Shown here piece after piece: positions 50,875 to 58,736 of a DNA stretch of 64,000 nucleotides (within the stretch, counting starts at the first letter, position 1; each line of letters starts with the position of its first letter). The position numbers were made by a program, and so were the translations under genes. The notes under the pieces are model-generated. The model did not search any database and was not told the origin of the DNA. It saw nothing but the letters and a program-made list of their open reading frames with translations. The DNA comes from Nocardioides potassii. Lineage in GTDB: Bacteria > Actinomycetota > Actinomycetes > Propionibacteriales > Nocardioidaceae. The stretch is taken from positions 186,001 to 250,000 of the forward strand of contig NZ_JAKJHZ010000003.1 in the NCBI RefSeq assembly GCF_021648885.1, read 5' to 3'.

Positions 50875-52167
50875 TCAGGCCGTACGGCGCCGCCGCACCA
50901 GCCGCAGGGCCAGCCAGGCCGCGCCGAGGACGACCGTCCCCGCCGCCCACCAGGCGGGCGAGGCGCCGCCGCCGGCCGGTGCCTCTGCGTCGGGCGAGTC
51001 GGTGGTCCCGTTCGCGCCAGGGTCGACGACGCCGGTCACCGGCCCGAGCCGCACGGAAGAGCCGGCCAGGTCGTCGCGCAGGCCGTCGGCGAGCGCCGGC
51101 GTGTGCGTGGCCCGCCAGTCCGCGAGGTTGCCGTCGATCTCGGCCTCCTCGCGCTCGACCTCGAGCCAGCTGATCGCGCCGATGGCCGGGCGGTCGTCGA
51201 CCGCCGCGAGGACCTGCCGCCACCACGCCCGCTTGAGGCCGAGCTCCGGCGCGCCGTGGGGGTTGGCGGTGTCGTAGAGCGCGGACGTCTCGAGCAGCAG
51301 CGGACGGTCCGGACGGACCCAGCGGTCCGAGAACGACCGTCGCGCAGTGCGGGTGCCGTAGCCGAACCGCTCCCGCAGCCGCGCCTCCAGCTCGCCGGCC
51401 GCCGGGACCTCGTTGTCGCCGAAGTCCTGCCGCGCGCCGAAGTGGTAGAGCGAGAGCCCCACCCAGTCGACGGCGTCGTCACCGGGGAAGTACGGGCCGT
51501 AGGGGTCGTCGCGGTCGTCGACCACCCCGTTGTCGTCGGTGTCCAGCTGCGCGGCGGCGCGTCGCCCAGCAGGCTCGACGGCGCCGTAGGAACCCCCGAA
51601 CGGGTAGCCCGCCCCGTAGGCGGGCGACCACACCATCTCGGCGTGGTCGGAGGCCGGCGAGTCGTGCACGGCGTCGGCGACCCGGCGGAAGGCCGCGACG
51701 TAGGCCTTCGGCTGCTGGCCCCAGACGACCCACGAGCCGTTCATCTCGGGTGCGAAGCGCACGAGGACGTGGGTGTCCAGCCTGTCGTCAAGCCGGGCCA
51801 GCTCGTCGGCCAGGACCTCTGCGTCATCGGCGGTGAGCTCGTCCAGCGCGACCTGCGGCTCCAGGCTGAGCACCGCGACGGCGCCCTGCGTCGCGGCCAG
51901 CTCGGCGAACTGCGCGAGGTAGTCACGGTCGTCGGCGGTCAGCGGGTAGTGGACCGACTGGCCGTAGAGCGACGGCGTCTCGCCGAGCCGGTCGGCGTAG
52001 TCGGCCGGGAGGTCGCGAGTCCAGTCGAGCACGGGACCGAACCACGGCCGGCCCGGCTCGGGTCGTACGCCGTCGGCGGCGCCGGCAGCGGTCGTCGTAC
52101 CGACTGCGAGCAGGCCAGCCGCCACCGCGGCCAGGCAGCGACCGGTCAGCCGCCGGCCCGACGGCAC
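50875..52167 (-). CDS. Exported, membrane-anchored GH26-like glycoside hydrolase
   Basis: 430 residues from GTG 52167 (TTG 52179 is also possible). Signal peptide ~1-30 (CLAAVAAGLLAVGTTTAAGAA), catalytic TIM-barrel-like part ~35-350 with the acid/base Glu in RFAPEMNGSWVVWG and the candidate nucleophile Glu in PLLLETSALYD, a Pro/Gly linker and a C-terminal membrane helix (AGTVVLGAAWLALRLV) followed by RRRR. This resembles GH26/beta-mannanase-like enzymes. It overlaps the kinase gene by 22 bases. In this operon it probably trims or degrades the polysaccharide made by the glycosyltransferase. Confidence 0.8.
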   Translation of the reverse strand: MPSGRRLTGRCLAAVAAGLLAVGTTTAAGAADGVRPEPGRPWFGPVLDWTRDLPADYADRLGETPSLYGQSVHYPLTADDRDYLAQFAELAATQGAVAVLSLEPQVALDELTADDAEVLADELARLDDRLDTHVLVRFAPEMNGSWVVWGQQPKAYVAAFRRVADAVHDSPASDHAEMVWSPAYGAGYPFGGSYGAVEPAGRRAAAQLDTDDNGVVDDRDDPYGPYFPGDDAVDWVGLSLYHFGARQDFGDNEVPAAGELEARLRERFGYGTRTARRSFSDRWVRPDRPLLLETSALYDTANPHGAPELGLKRAWWRQVLAAVDDRPAIGAISWLEVEREEAEIDGNLADWRATHTPALADGLRDDLAGSSVRLGPVTGVVDPGANGTTDSPDAEAPAGGGASPAWWAAGTVVLGAAWLALRLVRRRRTA

Positions 52168-52580
52168 AGCAGCCCCCAATGGTTGCGACCGTCGACCCGC
52201 TCGTAGCTCAGGTCGTCGACGGCCGCGACGGCGAGCGCGAGCCCGCGCCCCGACACGGCGTCCGTGTCGGGCATGGTCACCGACCCGAGGTCGAGCTCGT
52301 GCGGCACGCCGTTGTCGGCCAGCGTCGCCTCGATCCGGTCCGGCGCGAGGCGGAGGTCGACCGAGAGCCGACGGCCCCCCTCGTCCGCGTCGGCGGCGAA
52401 GGCGTGCTCGACGATGTTGCCGACGATCTCGACGAGAGCCATCTCGAAGCGGGTCCGGTCGGTGTCCGCCACCGTGGGGTCGCGGTCCAGGAAGGCGTCG
52501 AGGCGGTCCTGCACGTGGTCGATGACCGCCTCCTCGACGGCCACCTCGAAGAAGTCCCGCTCGACGCCGGTGTCAGCCAT
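52146..52580 (-). CDS. RsbW-like anti-sigma/ATP-binding serine kinase
   Basis: 144 residues. A GHKL ATPase fold is visible: N-box FEMALVEIVGNIVEHAF near residue 45-62, G1 ATLADNGVPHE, and the glycine-rich GRGLALAVAAVDDLSY. N- and C-terminal lengths are those of RsbW/SpoIIAB-like kinases. Such proteins phosphorylate a STAS antagonist and sequester a partner. Its start overlaps the STAS gene end by 8 bases. No sigma-factor gene is adjacent in this operon, so the bound target is open. Confidence 0.87.
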   Translation of the reverse strand: MADTGVERDFFEVAVEEAVIDHVQDRLDAFLDRDPTVADTDRTRFEMALVEIVGNIVEHAFAADADEGGRRLSVDLRLAPDRIEATLADNGVPHELDLGSVTMPDTDAVSGRGLALAVAAVDDLSYERVDGRNHWGLLCRRAGG

Positions 52581-52908
52581 GGAAGGCGGACTCGACGTCG
52601 TCGCGAGGCCGCAGCACCTTGTCGAGGTTGGTCAGCTTGAAGACCGTCAGGACCGACTCCGTCGGCCGGGCGATGCGCAGGTCGCCGCCGGCCTGGCGGG
52701 CGGTCTTGAGGCCGGCCACCAGCGCGCCCAGCGCGGACGAGTCGAGGAACGTCGTCTCCGCCAGATCCACGACGATCCGCGTGGTGCCGGCCTCGACCAG
52801 GCCCGTCAGGCGCTCACGGAGCTCACGCGCGGCGACCATGTTGAGCCGACCGCGCGGCACGACGACGCCGATGTTGTCGGAGGTGGTGCGGACGTCGAAC
52901 TCGATCAT
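52573..52908 (-). CDS. STAS-domain anti-sigma-factor antagonist (RsbV-like)
   Basis: 111 residues. VVVPRGRLNMVAARELRERL, IVVDLAETTFLDSSALGALV and VFKLTNLDKVL are the STAS signature; the Ser of LDSSALG is the expected phosphorylation site. It is the natural substrate of the RsbW-like kinase encoded downstream and of the PP2C phosphatase upstream. ATG 52908 overlaps the glycosyltransferase stop by ATGA. Confidence 0.9.
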   Translation of the reverse strand: MIEFDVRTTSDNIGVVVPRGRLNMVAARELRERLTGLVEAGTTRIVVDLAETTFLDSSALGALVAGLKTARQAGGDLRIARPTESVLTVFKLTNLDKVLRPRDDVESAFHG

Positions 52909-54908
52909 GCTGCTCCTTGGTCGGACGGACGGGCAACGGCGGGGGCCGGCGCGGGCTCCTCGGCGCTCTCCGGCTCGAAGCCGCGGTAGCGCACCGCCTT
53001 GATGATGACGGAGAAGATCACCAGGTCGAAGACGACCCAGACCATGTTGAAGACCGTGCCGAACGGGCTCGCGTGGCCGAGCGCGAGCCGGACGCCACCC
53101 ACGACGAGCGCCAGGACCAGCAGGCCCATCGCGATCAGCTGGGGGCGGACCAGGTCCCAGCGGTAGCCGGTGTGCTCGCGCTTCTCCTTCGGGGTGACCG
53201 CGAAGTCGAGCGAGCGACCGAGGAAGACGTTGCCGAAGGCGGAGGTGAAGGACCGGATCCAGGTCGGGAACAGCGCCAGCGAGTACTGCTGCCCGCGCCA
53301 CGTCGGTCTCCCGTTCGCCACGACGAAGAACAGCAGCTGGTTGACCACGAGGAACGGCACGAGCCGGACGAAGAAGTCGGTGCTGAGCGCCTGCACGGGC
53401 AGCACGCCGAAGACGAGGTAGACGATCGGTGCGGCGATGTAGACCAGGGCCGCGAAGCCCGACAGGTAGCTCCACATCGTCGCGAAGTACATGAGGCGCT
53501 GGGCGATCGAGAGCCCCTTCTGCACGAGCGGGTTCTCCCGGAACATCACCTGCATCGTGCCCTGCGCCCACCGCAGCCGCTGGGTGAGCATGGTCTGCAG
53601 GTCCTCGGGCGCGAGGCCGGTGGTGAGGATCTCGTCGTGGTAGGCCGAGCGCCAGCCCAGGCCGTGCATCCGCATGCAGGTGGCCATGTCCTCGGTGACC
53701 GAGATGGTCGCCATCGGCATCACCGCCTGGGCCTCGCCACCGCGGTCCACGTCGATCGAGCGGACCAGGGCCTCGACCGTCTCGACGGCGCCGAGCGGCG
53801 ACCACTCGCGGTCCGCGAGCTGCCGGAGCGCGGTCTCGTCGATCGTCGCGAGGCTCATGTCGGGCGCCTCCCCGAGCTGCTCGAGGCCGGCGATGATCGC
53901 CAGGTCCTCGTGGAGCGCGCGGAGGTCGGCGTCGACCAGCGTGCGCCGGGTCGCGGCGACGCGCTTCTGGAAGCGGTAGGTCACGTCGAACAGCGGCTCG
54001 CCGCGGTCGAGGTCGCGGCGCGCGCGGGCGATGTCGTACGCGATCTCGTCCAGCGCGCGGCGTACGTCGACGTCGCCGGGGCCGAGGTCCTTGCGGGCCT
54101 GCTCGATGACCTCCTTCGCGGTCCGCAGCGCGCGGTGCACGCCGACCTCGACCTCGTCGGCGTAGCGGGCGATGCCGATCTGCATCAGCGCCTCGCGGCG
54201 GATGACGGCGTTGGACCCGCAGAAGAAGGCGGCGTTCCAGCCGTCCTTGCCCTCCTGGATGGGGCCGTAGAAGAGCGGGGCCTGGCTGCCGAGCGGGTCG
54301 TCGTCGGGGACGTTGACGAACCACTGCGGCGTCTGCACGAGGCCCATCCGCTCGTCGCGGAAGTAGCCGAGGGTGCGGTCCAGGATGTCGGGGCTCGGCA
54401 CCATGTCGGCGTCGAGGATGAGCAGGAACTCCCCGTCGGTGGCCTCGAGGGCGTTGTTGAGGTTGCCCGCCTTGGCGTGCCGCGGCATGCCGGCCCACGC
54501 GGCCGACCGGGTGATCCACCCGATGCCCTCGGCCTCCGCCCGCGCCTTGAGCTCGGCGCGGTTGCCGTCATCGAGGATCCACGTCCTGTGCGGGTAGGTG
54601 ATGGCCTGCGCGGCGCGCGCCGTGTCCAGGACGAGGTCGAGCGGCTCGTTGTAGGTCGCGATGAAGACGTCGACGGTCAGTCCCGGCTCGGGCTCCGGCG
54701 GCTCGCCGCGGCCCTTGAGCCGCCACATGGTCATCCCGAACAGCAGCGAGTCGATGAGGCTGTAGGTCTCGGCCAGGACGAGGGGGACGGCGATCCACCA
54801 CGCGTCCCAGTTGACGGAGAAGAGCCATCGCCAGGCGACGTAGTTGACCCCGAGGATCGCCGTCACCAGCGCCACCACGCGGATGACGTAGCGGCGACGC
54901 TGGCTCAC
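52905..54908 (-). CDS. Cellulose-synthase-like processive glycosyltransferase (GT2) with large insertion
   Basis: 667 residues from GTG 54908, overlapping the PP2C stop. Two N-terminal helices (~7-60), then the GT2 core: FIATYNEPLDLVLDT, ILDDGNR, DADMVPS (DxD), ...FFCGSNAVIRREAL, SVTEDMATCMRMHGLGW (TED) and QRLRWAQGTM (Q/RxxRW), followed by four to six C-terminal helices. The segment between the RREAL and TED motifs is expanded by roughly 165 residues of charged helix compared with the few residues normal there. UDP-sugar-using exopolysaccharide synthesis is predicted. No PilZ domain is present, so control is probably through the neighbouring partner switch. Confidence 0.9.
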   Translation of the reverse strand: MSQRRRYVIRVVALVTAILGVNYVAWRWLFSVNWDAWWIAVPLVLAETYSLIDSLLFGMTMWRLKGRGEPPEPEPGLTVDVFIATYNEPLDLVLDTARAAQAITYPHRTWILDDGNRAELKARAEAEGIGWITRSAAWAGMPRHAKAGNLNNALEATDGEFLLILDADMVPSPDILDRTLGYFRDERMGLVQTPQWFVNVPDDDPLGSQAPLFYGPIQEGKDGWNAAFFCGSNAVIRREALMQIGIARYADEVEVGVHRALRTAKEVIEQARKDLGPGDVDVRRALDEIAYDIARARRDLDRGEPLFDVTYRFQKRVAATRRTLVDADLRALHEDLAIIAGLEQLGEAPDMSLATIDETALRQLADREWSPLGAVETVEALVRSIDVDRGGEAQAVMPMATISVTEDMATCMRMHGLGWRSAYHDEILTTGLAPEDLQTMLTQRLRWAQGTMQVMFRENPLVQKGLSIAQRLMYFATMWSYLSGFAALVYIAAPIVYLVFGVLPVQALSTDFFVRLVPFLVVNQLLFFVVANGRPTWRGQQYSLALFPTWIRSFTSAFGNVFLGRSLDFAVTPKEKREHTGYRWDLVRPQLIAMGLLVLALVVGGVRLALGHASPFGTVFNMVWVVFDLVIFSVIIKAVRYRGFEPESAEEPAPAPAVARPSDQGAA

Positions 54909-56116
54909 GCCGCGCCCTCCGGTCGGCGGTAGACCGCGACCGCGGTGACGTCGTCGAGGCTCACCAGCGCCGTCGCGAGGTCGCGGACGGCCTCGAGGAC
55001 TCCGGCCGGGTCGGCGTGCCGGGCCACCAGGCTGCCCACCTCCCGCCACCACTCGCGCTGGTCCTCGAGCAGGTCGAACAGGCCGTCGCTGAAGATCAGC
55101 ATCCGGTCGCCGGGAGCGAGGTGGGTGCGGTGCTCGGTCCAGGTGTCCTCCTCGAGGATCCCGATCGGGCGGTCGCTGCTGACGAGGCGCTCGACCGTGC
55201 CGTCGGTGCGAGCGACGACGCACAGCCCGGCGCCCGCGTCGACGTACCGCACGGTGCCGTCGGCCACGTCGATGGCGCACTGGAAGAGGGTGACGAAGGC
55301 ACCGCCGCGGTCGAGGTCGCCCTGCAGCGTCCGTGCGACGCGGTACGTCGTCGAGCCGAGGTCAGCGCCGGACACGACGGCCGGGTGGGTGCTGCGGACG
55401 GCCGCCCGGACCCCCGCGCCGATCAGGGCTGCGCCGGTGCCCTTGCCCATGACGTCACCGAGGCCGATGTGGATGACGTCGTCGGTGAGGGCGAAGTCGA
55501 ACAGGTCGCCGCCGACCGTGAGGGCAGGCAGGCACACACCCTCGACGTGCCAGCCGTCCGCCTCGAGGGCGGAGGCCGGGAGCATCGCCTTCTGGACCTG
55601 GCCGGCGCGCATCATCTCGCTCGAGGCGACGAGCTCCTGCTCGGCCCACGCGGCGAGGTCCTCCAGGGTCTGCCGCTGGTCGCTGTCGAGGGTGCGGGGC
55701 ATGACGTCGAACAGGCAGAAGGTGCCGACGACGTTGCCCAGCTGGTCGTGCATCGGGACGCCGGCGTAGAAACGGACGCCGCCGTCGCGCACGACCGGCA
55801 GCTCGGCGAAGTCGGGGTCTACGCTCGCGTCCGGCACGATCGTCACCTCGTCGGCTGCCTGGGCCCGGTCGCAGAACGTCTCCTCGCGGGGGACCAGGGG
55901 CGCGTCGAAGCCCTGCTTGCTGGGGAACCAGGCGCAGGTGCCGTCGAGGATGGTGATCGACGCCATCGGCGTGCCGAAGACCGTGGTCGCGAGCCGGGTG
56001 ATCCGGTCGAAGCGCTCGTCGCGGCGCTGCTCGACCGGTACGCCGAGCCCGAGCGCGTCGATCGCACGCTGGCGCCGGGTCTCCGTCGCAGCGGTGCGGC
56101 TGGTGTCCGTGAGCAT
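54905..56116 (-). CDS. GAF-domain PP2C/SpoIIE-type serine phosphatase (RsbU-like)
   Basis: 403 residues from ATG 56116 with GGAGGG six bases upstream. GAF domain ~25-170 (MASITILDGTCAWFPSKQG, REETFCDRAQ, FYAGVPMHDQLGNVVGTFCL) and a SpoIIE phosphatase ~185-400 with metal-binding motifs VGGDLFDF, GDVMGKGTGAALI, SDGLFDLLED and DDVTAVAVY. RsbU-like enzymes dephosphorylate a STAS antagonist, releasing a partner. First gene of a five-gene overlapping operon with GT2, STAS, kinase and GH26-like genes; the signal sensed by the GAF domain is unknown. Confidence 0.93.
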   Translation of the reverse strand: MLTDTSRTAATETRRQRAIDALGLGVPVEQRRDERFDRITRLATTVFGTPMASITILDGTCAWFPSKQGFDAPLVPREETFCDRAQAADEVTIVPDASVDPDFAELPVVRDGGVRFYAGVPMHDQLGNVVGTFCLFDVMPRTLDSDQRQTLEDLAAWAEQELVASSEMMRAGQVQKAMLPASALEADGWHVEGVCLPALTVGGDLFDFALTDDVIHIGLGDVMGKGTGAALIGAGVRAAVRSTHPAVVSGADLGSTTYRVARTLQGDLDRGGAFVTLFQCAIDVADGTVRYVDAGAGLCVVARTDGTVERLVSSDRPIGILEEDTWTEHRTHLAPGDRMLIFSDGLFDLLEDQREWWREVGSLVARHADPAGVLEAVRDLATALVSLDDVTAVAVYRRPEGAA

Positions 56117-56224
56117 CGACGTCCCTCCGAGTGGTGGTCGGGAATCCGGGGTCCCCGTACCCCCACCAATCTAACGTCGCATCAAGGAATTGGTCACAGA
56201 CCTTCAGCGAATCGTCAAGCGGAC

Positions 56225-57154
56225 CTACTGGCGGGCCGCCCTCTTCGCCTCGGCCTCCGCACGCCGCTCGACGAACCGGGTGGCCTCGGAGTCAAGGGCC
56301 GCGACGGCGCCGGCCAGCTCCTCGCGCGCCCTCTCCCCGTCCTCGTCGAGGTCCTCGAGGTCCCAGACGCCCCACTGCCGCAGCAGCGGCGTGACGATGT
56401 CGTCGTGGTGGATGCGGAGGTCGTAGATCCCGGCCTTGGCCATCTGGACGGCCTTGCGCGAGAAGCCGGGGATGACGCTGCCGGGCATCTGGAAGCCGAC
56501 GACCTCCTCGGTGATCGCGCGCATCGTCTGGCTGGGTGTCAGCTGCAGCGCCGCCTGGACGATGTTGCGGTAGAAGAGCATGTGGAGGTTCTCGTCCTTG
56601 GCCACCCGGCTCAGCAGCTTCTCCGCGATCGGCTCCTCGGTGTAGCGGCCGGTGTTGCGGTGCGAGATGCGCGTGGCCAGCTCTTGGAAGGAGACGTAGG
56701 CGCACACGTTGAGCAGTGACTTGTCGAGGGCCTCGTAGCCGGTCTCCATCGTCTCCATCCGCGCCCGCTCGAGCTCGACGGGGTCCACGCCGCGGGTGAC
56801 CAGGAGGTAGTCGCGGATGCAGTAGGCGTGCCGACCCTCCTCGGCGGTCCAACGGTTCACCCAGGTGCCCCAGGCGCTGTCGCGGCCGAAGGCCCGGTCG
56901 ATCTCCCGGTGGTAGCTCGGCAGGTTGTCCTCGGTCAGCAGGTTGACCTCGAGGGCGGTCCGCGCGATCGGGGACAGCTGGGACTGGGCCACCTCCCACG
57001 GCTCGCCGCCGAGGTCGGCGAAGTCACGCCCGAGGCTCCACGGGACGTACTCGTGCGGCATCCACTCGTCCGCGGTCGCGAGGTGCCGGTTGAGGTTCTC
57101 CTCGACCACCGGCTCGAGCTCGGTGAGCAGCTGTTCGGTCTCGAGTGCGGTCAT
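56225..57154 (-). CDS. Acyl-ACP desaturase (ferritin-like di-iron)
   Basis: 309 residues. Di-iron ligands appear as EVNLLTEDNLPSYH (E-xx-H region), TAEEGRHAYCIRDYL (EExxH), ETGYEALDK and AKDENLHMLFYR (DExxH). This is the type 2 acyl-[ACP] desaturase pattern seen in plant stearoyl desaturase and mycobacterial DesA. Length is normal. It introduces a double bond into acyl-ACP, affecting membrane fluidity. Downstream of the PP2C operon promoter region, single gene. Confidence 0.93.
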   Translation of the reverse strand: MTALETEQLLTELEPVVEENLNRHLATADEWMPHEYVPWSLGRDFADLGGEPWEVAQSQLSPIARTALEVNLLTEDNLPSYHREIDRAFGRDSAWGTWVNRWTAEEGRHAYCIRDYLLVTRGVDPVELERARMETMETGYEALDKSLLNVCAYVSFQELATRISHRNTGRYTEEPIAEKLLSRVAKDENLHMLFYRNIVQAALQLTPSQTMRAITEEVVGFQMPGSVIPGFSRKAVQMAKAGIYDLRIHHDDIVTPLLRQWGVWDLEDLDEDGERAREELAGAVAALDSEATRFVERRAEAEAKRAARQ

Positions 57155-57201
57155 TGACCCTGCCTACACCCGCGCGGGCGCGGTGAACAGAGCGATCAGC
57201 G

Positions 57202-58404
57202 TCAGTTCCAGATCGCGGCGGCCCACTCGGGGTGGTCGATGAACGGGTTGCGGTTGCCCTGCCACTGCGCGTGGATCCGGTCGTTGCGTCGCATCTCGAA
57301 GGCGTCGACAGGGTCGGCGGCGTTCCAGGCGAGGAGGACGTCGAGGTCGCCGATCCGCGGGACGGCGCTGCCCGAGACCGTGCTGAGCTCGAGGTCGCTG
57401 AAGCCGTCGTCGCCCTCGTAGCGCACCGCCATGTAGAAGAGCATCCGAGCCACGTCGCCCTTGACCGCGTCGCGCGGCTCGAACGAGTCGGCGTCGGTCC
57501 AGCAGTCGGTGCAGCCCGACACGGCCGTGCCGCCGTTGTCGAAGTCCTTGTTGCCTCGGGTGCCGTTGACGGTGACGTCCTCGGCGCGCAGGTGGTGCAG
57601 GTCCGTGCCGGGGCCGGCGTTCGTGGTGAAGCCGCCGCGCGACTGGGCGAACACGTGCTCGCGGTTCCACTGCCCGGCGTTGCCGCCGCTGTTGCTCTTG
57701 GCGATCGAGCGGCCGGTGTAGAGCTCGATGACGTTGTTGCTGTTGCCCGGGTCCTGGTCGGTGTCCTTGAGCGCGGTCCACACGGCGTCGTACGACAGCT
57801 TCGTGTTGCCGTCGATGATGTCGTGCAGCGACGTGCGCAGGGCCGAGCCGGTCTTGCCGATCGCCGGTGCGTAGTAGGTGGAGTCCCACGGGCTCGTGCC
57901 GCCGGTCGGCGGTGGGGCGGTCGGGGTGGTGCCGCCGGCGAGGGCGAACGCGGAGGTGCTCGTCATGCCCGGGTGGGAGAAGTACGACGACAGAGCACCG
58001 GTGACGTCGATCTGCCTGCCCATCAGCGACGGGTTCGACCTCAGGCCCCACTGGGCACGGAACGCCGACGGGATCTGGACGTAGAGCATCGACGAGGTGC
58101 TGGTCTGCGACGCGGAGTCGGCGATGGCCAGCGCGTAGTCGCTGGGGAAGCCGGAGCGTACGACGGTGCTGGTGGCGGTCGGCTGTCCGACGACGTAGCC
58201 GCGGACGGTCTGCGACGAGCCGTCCTGCTGGCCGATGGCCTGGCTGACGGTCAGGGGGGCGGCCGCGCGAGCCGGGGCGGTTCCCGGCGGGGAGACCAGC
58301 ACGGCCAGCGCGAGGCCGAGGGACAGGGCGACGGACAGGGCGAGGGAGGTGACAAGGGCAGGCGCGGGCTGGATCAACCGGACCTTCCCGAGATGAAGGG
58401 TCAT
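57202..58404 (-). CDS. Secreted endonuclease I with N-terminal DUF6359 (YhcR-OB-like) domain
   Basis: 400 residues from ATG 58404. Signal/membrane segment ~15-42 (LVTSLALSVALSLGLALAVL), then a DUF6359 domain ~50-155 (LTVSQAIGQQDGSSQTVRGY, VQIPSAFRAQWGL, IDVTGALSSYF), a Thr/Pro linker and an endonuclease I domain ~175-400 with the HNH-type NREHVFAQSRGG and TDLHHLRAEDV, NGTRGNKDF, and C-terminal IHAQWQGNRNPFIDHPEWA. Predicted extracellular DNase. It diverges from cvnA over 332 bases. Confidence 0.92.
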   Translation of the reverse strand: MTLHLGKVRLIQPAPALVTSLALSVALSLGLALAVLVSPPGTAPARAAAPLTVSQAIGQQDGSSQTVRGYVVGQPTATSTVVRSGFPSDYALAIADSASQTSTSSMLYVQIPSAFRAQWGLRSNPSLMGRQIDVTGALSSYFSHPGMTSTSAFALAGGTTPTAPPPTGGTSPWDSTYYAPAIGKTGSALRTSLHDIIDGNTKLSYDAVWTALKDTDQDPGNSNNVIELYTGRSIAKSNSGGNAGQWNREHVFAQSRGGFTTNAGPGTDLHHLRAEDVTVNGTRGNKDFDNGGTAVSGCTDCWTDADSFEPRDAVKGDVARMLFYMAVRYEGDDGFSDLELSTVSGSAVPRIGDLDVLLAWNAADPVDAFEMRRNDRIHAQWQGNRNPFIDHPEWAAAIWN

Positions 58405-58736
58405 GGCCGGTGAGCCTGCCCGAAGTCGGCCCCCGGCGGAAGAGGCGGAAGAGGGGGCGACGGCGGGCGGGGCGGACGGGCGGGCTGGACCAGTGCCGGG
58501 TCGACGGGCACGTCCCACCCGTCACTCCGGGCCCTCGCGCCACGCGGCTGCTGTGACCGGTGGTGACGGTGGGACTGCTCCCACGCTTGATCGGTACCTC
58601 CGTAACTCCCTTTACACCGCTTCGCACCCAGTTCTGTGAAAACGCCACGGAATGTCGCGGGAGTCTTTAAGTTGAGTCTGCTCCGGCCGACCGGGGCGTT
58701 TCATCGTCGACGTCGCTCAGACAACGTGAGGCACAC
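58405..58736. other. Divergent intergenic region upstream of cvnA and the nuclease gene
   Basis: 332 bases without a supported gene. The cvnA-proximal part is locally less GC-rich; GAGTCT is repeated at about 58660 and 58673 around TTTAAGTT, which may be a promoter/operator. A purine-rich low-complexity stretch near 58435-58480 lies on the nuclease side. I found no unambiguous promoter boxes or terminator. Confidence 0.4.
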
